From NCBI GenBank assembly GCA_964633715.1, contig CAZWHQ010000013.1, forward strand, positions 1 to 64,000: a stretch of 64,000 bases of DNA, given 5' to 3'. Shown here in pieces: positions 8,909-17,732 of the stretch. This DNA is from JAUWVG01 sp964633715. GTDB lineage: Bacteria; Acidobacteriota; Aminicenantia; Aminicenantales; Aminicenantaceae. Position 1 is the first letter of the stretch. Every line of letters starts with the position of its first letter. Below the pieces are notes generated by a model. It saw only the letters and a list, made by a program, of their open reading frames with translations. It did no database searches and was not told the origin of the DNA. The translations under genes and the position numbers were made by a program.

Positions 8909-9591
8909 TTTAATAGGTCTTCCATCTCTTTTAATCCTTGAATTGTCCCGATATCATAAAACCTCTGTAGAGAAATATAGGCCGCTAATTCTTTTTCCCC
9001 AATCATTTTGGGAAAGATTTCCTCTTCTAAAGAACACCGCTGGTCTGCGGGAATGTATTTGAGAATCTCTTTATAAAAAGCATACACGCCTGCATCAACA
9101 TGGGTCAATCCATTTGGATTCCTCTTATTATAACTTAAAATCGAATTCGCCTCATCTAATCGGATATTATTTGTAAATTCAAAGTCACTATTTTCAAAAA
9201 CGGTCATCATCCCTTTTTTACTTTGTTCGCTAAAGGTTTTTTCTAATTCTTTGTAATGAATTTTTAAAAATGTGTCACCATTTATTAAAAAAAATTTTTC
9301 ATCTAATTGGTCCTTTGCTTTTTTTAAAGCGCCACCTGTGCCTAAAAGTTCTCTGTCATAAGAATAATCGATATTTACCCCCCATGTACGCCCAGTCCCA
9401 AAATAGTCCTCAATCTTTTCCCCTAAATAACCCGCCAAAATCAAAAAATTATCATAACCAAAAGATTTGATGTTCTCTATTAAGTAAAAAAGGAAGGGTT
9501 TGCCCTTCACCTCGGCCATGGGTTTTGGGATTTTGGTCGTTAGAGGCAAAAGCCGGACTCCACGCCCCCCGGCCAATATCACAACCTGCAT
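8905..9591 (-). CDS. hddC: heptose-1-phosphate guanylyltransferase-type nucleotidyltransferase
   Basis: 228 residues of sugar-phosphate nucleotidyltransferase. The loop is LAGGRGVRLLPLT (usually GGxGTRL; Val replaces Thr here), followed by KPMAEVKGKPFL, the metal-binding region FLINGDTF and a C-terminal YDIGTIQGL. These match HddC/RmlA-like enzymes. Next to hddA and gmhA it should activate D-glycero-alpha-D-manno-heptose 1-phosphate, probably to GDP-heptose. The nucleotide preference is inferred from context. Confidence 0.83.
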   Translation of the reverse strand: MQVVILAGGRGVRLLPLTTKIPKPMAEVKGKPFLFYLIENIKSFGYDNFLILAGYLGEKIEDYFGTGRTWGVNIDYSYDRELLGTGGALKKAKDQLDEKFFLINGDTFLKIHYKELEKTFSEQSKKGMMTVFENSDFEFTNNIRLDEANSILSYNKRNPNGLTHVDAGVYAFYKEILKYIPADQRCSLEEEIFPKMIGEKELAAYISLQRFYDIGTIQGLKEMEDLLK

Positions 9592-9602
9592 TTTTGGTAC
9601 TC

Positions 9603-10736
9603 CTAATCCCTGACCTTTTCCCAGGTGGCTTCATGTTTTTTAAATAAAGAATTAAACACTCCGGTTATTGACGCCCAGTTGATCAAACTAAAATAGTAGG
9701 GGATGTAGAGAAATGCAGGCACTTTTTTCCCTGCTCTCTCAAAAAGATATCCAATAAAAGCCAGGCCATAAAATACCAACTGCAGATAGAGAACCATCCG
9801 AAAAATTGTTTGAGGCAAGAAAAAATTGCAGATAAGCAATCCAATCAGAAACACAAACGTCAGCCACCTTAGAAATTTATGAGAGAGAAGTTGGAAGGTT
9901 ATAAAGTATTTTCTCTTTTTTAAGGATTCTTTGAGCAGCAGCCAGGCACTTTTAAAGTTCCATGAAATAATCCTGGCTCTTCTTTTAAATTCCGAAACAA
10001 ATTCCGCAGAACTGCTTTCAAACGAAAGCGCCTTTGGCTCCAGCACCACTCCAAAACCGTTTAAAGCCACCCTAACAGGTAATTCAAAATCGTCTCCCCG
10101 GTTTTGTTGTATGGGGAAGTACAGTTCTTTCCTTAAGGCAAAAATGGAACCGTTTGCTCCAAGCAAAGAAAAATATCGGCTTTCCAATTTTTTTATAAGC
10201 TTTTCATATTTCCAATAGATGTTTTCGCTCTTTCCAACTCTTGTATTTTCCGGATTCACATACTTCAACTGTCCGGACACACAGCCAATTCTTTTATCAG
10301 AAAAACAGCGGGCCAAATATCTCAGGGCTTTCTGTTCATACAGGGCGTTTGCGTCGGAGAATACGACAATTTCTCCCAAAACCAGGGGAACAACTTTATA
10401 CAGGGTTGCCGCCTTGCCTTCACGGCCTTTATATGACAAAAGTTTGATCCCATCACTCAAATACGTCTTAACGATATCATTGGTTCTGTCATCGGATTCA
10501 GAGGCGACAATTATTTCCAGCTTATCTTTTGGATAGTCGAGAGCTAAGCTGTTTTTTATTTTTTTTTCTATAATTTTTTCTTCGTTATATGCGGAGATTA
10601 TTAAACTCACCATAGGAAAAAATTCGGCTTTTTCCACGTCCTTTCTCTTGAAGGGGGAAAAGACAGCCAAAATCAGCGGATAAACCAGGTAGGGATAAAT
10701 TGTCAGGAATAAAATGAGGAAGAAAAGTGAAGTCAT
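9603..10736 (-). CDS. membrane GT2 glycosyltransferase (cellulose-synthase-like layout)
   Basis: 377 residues: one N-terminal membrane segment, a GT2 catalytic domain (about 40-270), then three or four C-terminal membrane segments. Catalytic landmarks: VSLIISAYNEE at the start of the fold, FSDANA as the DxD region, RGDDFELP as the acceptor-side acidic motif and KRRARIISW in the position of the QxxRW motif. It makes a beta-linked glycan or adds a sugar to a lipid carrier at the cytoplasmic membrane face; the sugar is unknown. It sits between wecB (16 bp) and hddC (11 bp) in the same operon. Confidence 0.84.
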   Translation of the reverse strand: MTSLFFLILFLTIYPYLVYPLILAVFSPFKRKDVEKAEFFPMVSLIISAYNEEKIIEKKIKNSLALDYPKDKLEIIVASESDDRTNDIVKTYLSDGIKLLSYKGREGKAATLYKVVPLVLGEIVVFSDANALYEQKALRYLARCFSDKRIGCVSGQLKYVNPENTRVGKSENIYWKYEKLIKKLESRYFSLLGANGSIFALRKELYFPIQQNRGDDFELPVRVALNGFGVVLEPKALSFESSSAEFVSEFKRRARIISWNFKSAWLLLKESLKKRKYFITFQLLSHKFLRWLTFVFLIGLLICNFFLPQTIFRMVLYLQLVFYGLAFIGYLFERAGKKVPAFLYIPYYFSLINWASITGVFNSLFKKHEATWEKVRD

Positions 10737-10752
10737 AATAAAAACATTTAAA

Positions 10753-11928
10753 TTATTGACATAAATAACGCTGCATTATTAGAGCAATACGCTCTGCTGT
10801 CTCTCCATCCCAGAGAGGAATAGAACTTTCCCTTTTAAGATATTTTCCCTCTATAAGTCTTGTGATTTTTTCATTTAACGTATCGATCGTGACTAGCTCG
10901 TTTGTTCCGTTTTTTATGGTAACCGGGCGTTCAGTATTGGGCCGCAGTGTGAAGCAGGGAACATTAAAGTAGCTCGTTTCTTCTTGGATCCCACCTGAAT
11001 CCGTAATCACACATGCCGCATTTTTTTCCAGGACGATAAAGTCCGTATAATTCAGGGGTTTTATCAGTTTAAAATCTTTAAATGGAATAAAGGGCGAAGC
11101 CATTTTGCTCAGAATTTCCCCAGTCCTTGGATGTACTGGAAAAATCAGTTTAATCTTCCTTGATACATCATTGAGCACAGATAGAATCCGTTGGAGTTTT
11201 TCTGGGTCATCCACATTCGAGGGCCTATGAATGGTGACAAGTCCATATGGAGAAATTTTAGAGGAGTCATTTTTTTCAATCAGCTGATTATTTCTGAGAA
11301 TGTCCTGTTCAACAGCAGGATCCAAATTACAAACATTCTTTTTCAAGGAATCTATCATGATGTTGCCCACATTGACGGCCAAGGGGGTATTCAACATCGA
11401 CTTTCCAGATGATTGGAGCAAATCCCATTTCTCGACATTCTTTATCCCTTCGTTCCTCAGATTGTCATCTGCATCCAAACAGTGAGTGAACAGCAGGTCG
11501 GAGATGCTGTCTGTGAGCTTCCTGTTGATTTCTTCCGGCATGCTGTCATCAAAACTCCGCAAACCGGCTTCCACATGGGCCACTGGGACTTTTTGTTTTT
11601 TTGCTGTGAGGCTGCAGGCGATTGTAGAATTGACATCCCCAAATACAACAACCAGGTCCGGTTTTGTCTCCTTCATTACATTTTCAAATTTTATTATAAT
11701 CTTTGCAGTCTGTATCGCATGTGACCCGGATCCCACGTCGAGATTTAAAAACGGTTTTGGCAGTTTAAAATCGGCAAAGAAGGCCTCTGACATTTCATAG
11801 TCATAGTGCTGGCCCGTATGTATGAGTATCGGCTCGGCAAATTCACTGTTTTTCAGATTTTCAAAAAGCGGGGCCGCTTTGATAAAATTCGGTCTCGCTC
11901 CTACAGCAAGGATAATCTTTTTTTTCAT
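10753..11928 (-). CDS. wecB: UDP-N-acetylglucosamine 2-epimerase
   Basis: 391 residues, close to the usual 375-390. Signature segments are AVGARPNFIKAAPLF, TGQHYDYEMS, VFGDVNSTIA, HVEAGLRSFD, PEEINRKLTD, VTIHRPSNVD and TDSGGIQEET. The enzyme interconverts UDP-GlcNAc and UDP-ManNAc, giving ManNAc-derived residues for surface glycans. It is the first gene of a seven-gene minus-strand operon ending at 4916. Upstream is a 471-bp region with degraded sequence and the divergent flippase gene. No UDP-ManNAc dehydrogenase (wecC) is seen in the window. Confidence 0.93.
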   Translation of the reverse strand: MKKKIILAVGARPNFIKAAPLFENLKNSEFAEPILIHTGQHYDYEMSEAFFADFKLPKPFLNLDVGSGSHAIQTAKIIIKFENVMKETKPDLVVVFGDVNSTIACSLTAKKQKVPVAHVEAGLRSFDDSMPEEINRKLTDSISDLLFTHCLDADDNLRNEGIKNVEKWDLLQSSGKSMLNTPLAVNVGNIMIDSLKKNVCNLDPAVEQDILRNNQLIEKNDSSKISPYGLVTIHRPSNVDDPEKLQRILSVLNDVSRKIKLIFPVHPRTGEILSKMASPFIPFKDFKLIKPLNYTDFIVLEKNAACVITDSGGIQEETSYFNVPCFTLRPNTERPVTIKNGTNELVTIDTLNEKITRLIEGKYLKRESSIPLWDGETAERIALIMQRYLCQ

Positions 11929-11979
11929 GTCTTCAGATTATTGTTTTTTGTCTAATTTGTGTCAAGTCTTGCTAAGCAT

Positions 11980-12010
11980 TTCCATTTCCTTTATATCAAG
12001 AATGAGTTCT
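11980..12010 (-). repeat. 30-base dispersed repeat, copy A (gene remnant?)
   Basis: This block matches 53082-53112 at 26 of the first 30 positions. On the minus strand both copies can be read as ELIL-(D/E)-I-(K/A)-EME, and the substitutions change the peptide only conservatively, which suggests two remnants of one protein-coding sequence rather than a regulatory site. It lies about 50 bp upstream of wecB. Confidence 0.45.
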
Positions 12011-12062
12011 CCGTGAAGTGATCAGAAATCACGTTGTTTTTTCCCCAGCGCTCTGACAAATC

Positions 12063-12212
12063 CTACAGTTGAGGCGGATGGACGTCGTCGTCTCTGTCAC
12101 CATTCACAACTTCTGTGATGGGGGCAGAACGCGTAAGGGTTCCGTCCGACTCTAAAATAAAGATGCCAAATCCATGCCCGTTCGTCCTCCCCCGTGCAGA
12201 TTTCTCCATCAT
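12063..12212 (-). pseudogene. possible truncated gene fragment, 49 codons
   Basis: A 49-codon minus-strand ORF from ATG 12212. Part of its translation reads SARGRTNGHGFGIFILES, which has the look of a real protein (compare the GRxNxHGxGI strand of class II glutamine amidotransferases), but it lacks an N-terminal Cys and is far too short. It is bounded by stops upstream (12234-12236) and downstream. I treat it as a fragment of an older gene; a real small protein is less likely. Confidence 0.25.
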
Positions 12213-12280
12213 GCCTTCCCAGTTCCCAGAACTCTAAATATAATCACGGTTTTGGGAATGTTTACTCAACTCTTGCTATA

Positions 12281-12310
12281 TTGACTTTGCCGCAGTGAAT
12301 TGGGCATACT
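12281..12310 (+). promoter_or_regulatory. weak sigma70-like promoter candidate before the flippase gene
   Basis: TTGACT at 12281-12286, an 18-base spacer, then CATACT at 12305-12310, about 90 bp upstream of the flippase ATG. The -35 matches five of six consensus bases and the -10 four of six. It lies in the right place for the plus-strand operon 12400-16041, but such matches occur by chance. Confidence 0.25.
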
Positions 12311-12399
12311 TGTTCAGAGTCTAAACACACTGTTTCTGATATATATGTTTTTCAAAAAAAGGCGGATTTATTTTCCGATGGCAGCAGCTTACATTTAAT

Positions 12400-13866
12400 A
12401 TGGAAAAAAAACACAGAATAATAAAGGGAGCCATCTTCCTCTTTTTGGGAAAAATTTCCACAGCCCTCATCGAATCCCTTCATATCTTCCTCATTCCAAG
12501 ATTATTGGGCCCGACAAATATGGGATTTTATTCCTACTGGGTTTCCGTCTACTTTATTATTGCGCGCATTTTAGGGCTTGGGGGACAACATATCATCATC
12601 AAATATGTTCCCGAGATGAGGATAAAAAATGAATTCATGATCCCATCTCTTGTAAAAAAAGTTGTCTCCATGAAGATTCCTCTTTTTCTTCTCATCGTTG
12701 GTTCAGGTTTCCTGCTCTTCCCGGATGAAATCTTTTATTTTTTGATTATTGCTTTTGCTTCCCTCCTCTTCTCTCTCAATCTGGCCGGAGAATCGGTTAT
12801 TTTTTCGTACAACTGGATGGGGCCCTATGCGTCAATCCCTCTAATAAGGATCGCCTCAAGAACAATCCTTGTCCTCTCTCTTTTTTATTTTTTCCAATCT
12901 ACCGGTATTGTCGTGGGAATCTTTGGAGCTCCCCTGATAGCCTTCTCTCTCTGTCTATTTCTCTCTCTGCGTGTGCTCCCAAAAAAACAGATTCCTCTGG
13001 ACCCGCCGTTTAAAACCCACTTTGCCTTTGGCTTTTGGATATACATCAGCGAAGCCATTCAAGGCATGATTGTGTGGATTATAACGGTCCTTTCAAAAAT
13101 TTACATAAAAGATATGGCCGTCGTCGGATATTTTGGAGTGGGCGTTCAAATCTGTTTCAGCATGATCATTCTGATTTATTTTATTAATGAAAGTATTCTG
13201 CCATCGCTCGTTGAATTCCGGGTGATCGATGATCAAAAGCTTAGGGATTCTCTAAAATTAGCCTGGAAATACACAAACATCCTTCTCTTCCCTCTTATAT
13301 TCGGGGGATTTGTTCTTGCCGAGCCAATTATCGGCTTTTTTATTGGAAAAGACTATTTGGCCGGCACGCAGATCATCAAGCTGTTTTTCCCGACAATCAT
13401 ATTCTTCTCCTGGGTGAGATTTCATAATCAGATCCTCTTCGTTTATGGAAAAAAAATTAAAATTTTTCTCACACAGATCATAAATCTTTCTGTATTTTTG
13501 GGAGCCTGGTTCGTCCTCATCAGGATGGAAAAAATTCAAATTGCCCCGTTGAGCTTGTGCCTGGGCGTTCTGACTGCCTATGTCTTCATCCTGTATCACT
13601 CTATTAAAATCACAAAGGTCGAAAATTATATTCCAAATCTATTCAAACCTCTTGCCGCGTCAGCCTTGATGGCCTTTATATTAATCCTTTTCAAGACTCA
13701 AACAATTTTTCAGCTTTTAGGGCTGGTTTTTTTGGGATTCCTTTTTTATGTTCTGTTCCTTTTTGTTTTAAAGGGTTTTGGCAGAGAGGATTTTAAAATT
13801 TTGAAAGAATTCCTTAAATCGGCCAAGATCCTTCCAAAAAAAGGAAGCGATCTTAACGTTCGATGA
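12400..13866 (+). CDS. Wzx-type polysaccharide flippase (MOP superfamily)
   Basis: 488 residues with about twelve to fourteen hydrophobic segments. The N-terminus (KGAIFLFLGKISTALIES, then PRLLGPTNMGFYSY) is typical of RfbX/Wzx-type lipid-linked oligosaccharide flippases, as is the paired-bundle layout with a central loop. It would move undecaprenyl-linked repeat units across the inner membrane for the O-antigen ligase-type polymerases in this window. The stop overlaps the next gene by ATGA. wzx is avoided as a formal symbol because the family is poorly conserved. Confidence 0.87.
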   Translation: MEKKHRIIKGAIFLFLGKISTALIESLHIFLIPRLLGPTNMGFYSYWVSVYFIIARILGLGGQHIIIKYVPEMRIKNEFMIPSLVKKVVSMKIPLFLLIVGSGFLLFPDEIFYFLIIAFASLLFSLNLAGESVIFSYNWMGPYASIPLIRIASRTILVLSLFYFFQSTGIVVGIFGAPLIAFSLCLFLSLRVLPKKQIPLDPPFKTHFAFGFWIYISEAIQGMIVWIITVLSKIYIKDMAVVGYFGVGVQICFSMIILIYFINESILPSLVEFRVIDDQKLRDSLKLAWKYTNILLFPLIFGGFVLAEPIIGFFIGKDYLAGTQIIKLFFPTIIFFSWVRFHNQILFVYGKKIKIFLTQIINLSVFLGAWFVLIRMEKIQIAPLSLCLGVLTAYVFILYHSIKITKVENYIPNLFKPLAASALMAFILILFKTQTIFQLLGLVFLGFLFYVLFLFVLKGFGREDFKILKEFLKSAKILPKKGSDLNVR

Positions 13867-15014
13867 AAGAAAAAAAAAGAAAAGACACAATCTGCTTCTT
13901 TGGGACTTACGAAAGCACCTTTCCCCGCACCATCACATTAAAGGACGCCTGCCGACACTTGGGAATTAAAGTCATCGAGTGCCATGTTCCCTTTTGGGAA
14001 AAAAAAAGAGAAAAACTTGAATATTTCACTCCAAAATCACTCGTAAAAACTGTTTTTCAATTGATGCTGATCTACATCCGCTTGGCGTTTCAATACATAA
14101 GACTGGAAGACCATGATGCTGTTCTTGTCGGTTACAACGGCTACTTCGACATGCCTCTTGCAAAGTTGCTGGCAAAAATAAGACAAAAAGCTCTGATTTA
14201 CACACCTGTTTTTCCCTTATACGAAACGTCTGTGGAAGACCGGGGTTACATCAACAAAAACTCAAAAAAATCTAAAGCCATACATCTCATCGATGAAATC
14301 AGCTGCCGCCTGGCAGATCTCATTATCATCGAAACACAAACATATTTGGATTACTATTCTAAAGAGTTCAAAATACCTAAGGAAAAATACTTTAAAATAC
14401 CCTTAGGCGCTGATGAGACAAATTACTTTCCCCGCAGGGACACCACACCTCAAAAAGATTCAGAATCTACAAAAGTCCTCTTTTATGGGAAATTTATCCC
14501 TCTTCAGGGAATTCCAACCATCATAAAGGCGGCTAAAATCCTGGAGGAGGACAGGGATATCGAATTCGAAATCATAGGTTCCGGTCAATTGTCCGGAAGC
14601 ATAAAAGATTTAGCCGGAGAATTGAACGTCAAAAATGTTTCTTTTATCGAATGGATAAACTATCGAGATATACCCACTCACATCGAAAAGGCCGACATCT
14701 GCTTAGGTATTTTCGGCGACACGCCCAAAGCCAGGAGAGGCATTCCGATAAAAGTCTACGAAGCCTTGGCTATGAAAAAACCCGTTATCACCGGAGATTC
14801 TCCTGCAGCAGGGGAAGTCTTCGTTAACAGGGTCAATTCCATTCTGTGCGAGATGGCCAATCCTGAAGCGCTGGCTGAATCGATCCTCCTGCTCAAAAAC
14901 GATAGAGCGCTGAGGACGGATATAGCCAAAGCAGGGTTCCTGTTGTATCAAAATCGTTTCTCTGCAGAACAAATTGCAGAAGAATTCAAAGAAGCCTTAA
15001 AAAGGTGTCTTTAA
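13863..15014 (+). CDS. GT4 family glycosyltransferase
   Basis: 383 residues with GT-B layout. The C-terminal half carries VLFYGKFIPLQGIPTIIKAA, FEIIGSG and the nucleotide-sugar binding region GIPIKVYEALAMKKPVIT, followed by the acidic GEV segment, all typical of GT4 retaining transferases. The N-terminal half includes a basic amphipathic stretch consistent with peripheral membrane association. It probably adds a sugar to the lipid-linked repeat unit on the cytoplasmic face. It overlaps the flippase gene by 4 bp; the PA14-domain gene follows 67 bp downstream. Confidence 0.86.
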   Translation: MKEKKRKDTICFFGTYESTFPRTITLKDACRHLGIKVIECHVPFWEKKREKLEYFTPKSLVKTVFQLMLIYIRLAFQYIRLEDHDAVLVGYNGYFDMPLAKLLAKIRQKALIYTPVFPLYETSVEDRGYINKNSKKSKAIHLIDEISCRLADLIIIETQTYLDYYSKEFKIPKEKYFKIPLGADETNYFPRRDTTPQKDSESTKVLFYGKFIPLQGIPTIIKAAKILEEDRDIEFEIIGSGQLSGSIKDLAGELNVKNVSFIEWINYRDIPTHIEKADICLGIFGDTPKARRGIPIKVYEALAMKKPVITGDSPAAGEVFVNRVNSILCEMANPEALAESILLLKNDRALRTDIAKAGFLLYQNRFSAEQIAEEFKEALKRCL

Positions 15015-15081
15015 TAGATGAAAAAATCTTTATTTAAAAGGGAAGCTTTGATAGTCTAACTTGAGAAGACGGGAGGTGAAA

Positions 15082-16041
15082 ATGGAAGACAAAGATATTT
15101 TACAGAAAAAAAAGACAATATTTCGCCAATTAAGAATTTCAGAAGAGAGATTCGAAAGTGCGAGCCTGATCTTAGAAAGAGAAGTGAAGGTGGATGCCAT
15201 CCCTCTTTTATACAAAGTTATAGATGTTTTAGTCCGGATTCTTCTCTCCTTTAGACAAAAACCTTTAAAAACTTTCCAAGAAAATATCAAGGCTGTGGAG
15301 GAGGAATACCAGGAGGAAGGACTTTGCGAAGAAGGAACTGTAGAATCATTTATTTCCCTCCAAAAAATGAATGAAACATACAAAAGCGAAATGGAGCCGG
15401 AATATAAAGAAACTTTAGTAAAAAAGATCTTTGAAAAAACAGAAGATTTCCTGGTCAAAACGCATAAATTTATGAAGTCTCAACTGCTGACGTCAAAAGA
15501 GAAAAAAATTCAAGCCGACATCAAAAAGATTCTTTCCATAGGCGGAGCTTCCATAGGGGCACTTATAATTTTATTTTTTCTTATAAAACTTGGCATTGGC
15601 CTGTTTGGCCCGGATCATGGCCTTCTTGCACACTATTACGACAACATAAACCTTCAAGAACCTGCAGCCGTTGAAAAAGTCAATAAAAATATTGATTTTG
15701 TCTGGGCGGACTTGAGTCCTTTTAAGGATATCTCCGGCGATTTTTCCGTAAGGTGGCAGGGACAAATCAAAATCAGCAAAGAAAATAATTATACATTTAC
15801 CATCGAGACAGATGAAGGAGCCAGGTTGTTTCTCGACGACAAACTGGTCATCGACAGCTGGAACCAGGAAAACAGGGCGCTGGAACACTCGGGAAGTGTG
15901 GATCTCACAGAAGGGTTCCACAAAATAACAGTCGAATACTATTTCAACCAAAGTTATGCAGATATCAAATTATCTTGGAGCTCCGGTTCTGCCAAAAGAA
16001 AAATTATAAAATCAAAATATCTTTATCCGCCATCCGAATAG
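15082..16041 (+). CDS. membrane-anchored protein: helical (HEPN-like) N-domain, TM segment, PA14 domain
   Basis: 319 residues from ATG 15082, chosen because GGGAGGTG lies five bases upstream; a TTG at 15061 is also in frame. Residues 1-140 are all-helical and charged, with a pattern like HEPN proteins (ASLILEREVKVDAIPLLYK) but no clear RxxxxH nuclease motif. One membrane helix follows (about 148-170). Residues 178-319 form a PA14 beta-barrel (GLLAHYYDN, then FSVRWQGQI, then FTIETDEGARLFLDDKLVI), a carbohydrate-binding or adhesion module. The PA14 part should be periplasmic and the helical part cytoplasmic. Function unknown. The 3' end overlaps the convergent gene by 19 bp. Confidence 0.75.
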   Translation: MEDKDILQKKKTIFRQLRISEERFESASLILEREVKVDAIPLLYKVIDVLVRILLSFRQKPLKTFQENIKAVEEEYQEEGLCEEGTVESFISLQKMNETYKSEMEPEYKETLVKKIFEKTEDFLVKTHKFMKSQLLTSKEKKIQADIKKILSIGGASIGALIILFFLIKLGIGLFGPDHGLLAHYYDNINLQEPAAVEKVNKNIDFVWADLSPFKDISGDFSVRWQGQIKISKENNYTFTIETDEGARLFLDDKLVIDSWNQENRALEHSGSVDLTEGFHKITVEYYFNQSYADIKLSWSSGSAKRKIIKSKYLYPPSE

Positions 16042-17732
16042 ATTGTCTCAGAAGGAAGATTTTTCTCTTCCTCGGATATTTTATATATTCTTATCACGGG
16101 CCCCCTAAGATGCAAATCTCTATCCCGCAAATATCGAATAAATTCTTTTAAACTTTTATAGACGGCCGAGAAATCGTTAACTCCCACTTCCACATTGACA
16201 GCAGTAAATTCCTTTACGAGATATTCATCTTTAAATAACCTCGTATAAAAGGCCGCTTCAAATGGATAATTTTCTTTTTCATCTAAAATCCTTTGATAGA
16301 CAAATGAGGAAACGATCACGTACTCAACGCCCTCATTTTTAAACTCTTCTAAGCTTTTTGAAGCCACTGAATCGCAGCAATCCGGATTGAGGGGACTATA
16401 GGCATCGGCAGCCATTTTGGAATTTGCCGGAAGATTCAAGGATATCCATTGTTTTGAAACCAAACGTGTATCCTTCCAGTTGAAGTTTAGGCTCTGCATC
16501 ATTCCTCTACAAAAAAGTGAAACAAGAACGATGGCCAGAAATATCTTCAGGATCAAACTCCATCCAGAATTTTTCTTTTTTAAATAAAATGAAAGCCGCT
16601 CGATTCCAACCGAAGTTATAAAAATCGGGACGATATACATTGGAACCGCCCATCTTTCCCAATGGATTGCCACTTTAGAATGTAAAACCCAATAGAATAA
16701 GCCAAAAAGTGAAATGGTAAGATAGGGCTTTGCTCTTAGAGTGGCCTTAAATTTTATAAAGAAGAGAACTAAACCCCATAAAAAAAACAATCCCAGCAGG
16801 ACTCCCAGATTGTCAACTAAAGTACCTAAATAATATAGAAGATTCCCTCCCCATCCCAATCTTTCGACTCCTATGTGATAGGGTCTGGCTTCATCGACAA
16901 CGGCCCCTATCACCCGCTGATATTTTAAAAATAAATACGGGGAAACAACAAAAAGAGAACTGAGAAAAGCAATACCACTCAGAGGGAGTAACTTTAGGAT
17001 GTCTTTTTTCTTGCGCTTGTGAGAAAAAATAACTCCAAAAAAAATAATTATTAAGGAAATAATTCCCGGGTATTTCTCTGCGGTCGCTAAAGCGCTGAAA
17101 AAGCATGCAAGGAACAAGAAGACAACCCTTCTCTTTTTCATGTATTTGCATGTAAACAACGCAACCATTGAAATATAAAAAGCAAGAGGAATATCGGGAG
17201 TCACATAGTGGGAGTGACGAATAAAACTGGTAAAAAAGGCTGTAAAAGCCGAGGACAGCAATCCGACTTTCTGCCCCCCCACTTCTTTTCCTATTAAAAA
17301 CATGGATAAAATCATCAGACTTCCCAGGCAGGCCGTAATCAACCGAGATAAATAGACATAGGGAGAATGATTTTTTTCAAACTGAGTCCTTATTCCATCG
17401 TTTTCTCGAAAAAGAAGACTTCTGACCACGGAATAAGACTTATAGAATAAGGCATTCAAATAGATCGAGACGTGAGCTGGCCAGTGGAACAATTTTGGAT
17501 TTAGATTCCCACTATCGGCAATGGTCACGGCGTTCTTAATAATGGCGCCTTCATCAGGATGCAATTTCAGAGGCAATCCAAATCCCACGCCGTTTATTCG
17601 AAAAATCGCACCCACAATTATTATTAGAATTAAAATAACCGGCATCTTATGGAGCTTCAGTTTCTTTGAGAAATTTATTTTTAACCTCTTTGGATTCAAG
17701 TTCTTGATTGTCTTTCCCTGATATTTATCCAT
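16023..17732 (-). CDS. PMT/ArnT-like GT-C glycosyltransferase, paralogue 1
   Basis: 569 residues, N-terminal basic tail then about ten to twelve membrane segments and a soluble C-terminal domain. The first periplasmic loop has GFGLPLKLHPDEG, the acidic pair expected of the catalytic base in PMT/ArnT enzymes; RHSHYVTPDIPLAFY and ATAEKYPG match PMT_2 loops. Such enzymes move sugars from polyprenyl phosphate to acceptors in the periplasm. It overlaps its neighbour (17725-19359) by 8 bp and is its close paralogue along the whole length. Confidence 0.85.
   Translation of the reverse strand: MDKYQGKTIKNLNPKRLKINFSKKLKLHKMPVILILIIIVGAIFRINGVGFGLPLKLHPDEGAIIKNAVTIADSGNLNPKLFHWPAHVSIYLNALFYKSYSVVRSLLFRENDGIRTQFEKNHSPYVYLSRLITACLGSLMILSMFLIGKEVGGQKVGLLSSAFTAFFTSFIRHSHYVTPDIPLAFYISMVALFTCKYMKKRRVVFLFLACFFSALATAEKYPGIISLIIIFFGVIFSHKRKKKDILKLLPLSGIAFLSSLFVVSPYLFLKYQRVIGAVVDEARPYHIGVERLGWGGNLLYYLGTLVDNLGVLLGLFFLWGLVLFFIKFKATLRAKPYLTISLFGLFYWVLHSKVAIHWERWAVPMYIVPIFITSVGIERLSFYLKKKNSGWSLILKIFLAIVLVSLFCRGMMQSLNFNWKDTRLVSKQWISLNLPANSKMAADAYSPLNPDCCDSVASKSLEEFKNEGVEYVIVSSFVYQRILDEKENYPFEAAFYTRLFKDEYLVKEFTAVNVEVGVNDFSAVYKSLKEFIRYLRDRDLHLRGPVIRIYKISEEEKNLPSETIYSDGG

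Larger units (their letters stand above)
11929..12399. other. 471-bp divergent intergenic region with gene debris
   Basis: This is the spacer between the divergent wecB and flippase genes. It contains no intact gene. It holds a 30-base block shared with 53082-53112, a 49-codon minus-strand ORF that looks protein-like, and a weak plus-strand promoter candidate before the flippase. Its composition (12060-12240) is richer in GC than its neighbours. I read it as decayed coding sequence that now serves as the divergent promoter region. Confidence 0.5.

Noticed and set aside
9931..10536. Two plus-strand ORFs of about 100 codons
   Set aside because: They are antisense to the GT2 gene with its DxD and membrane segments; composition is that of a shadow frame.
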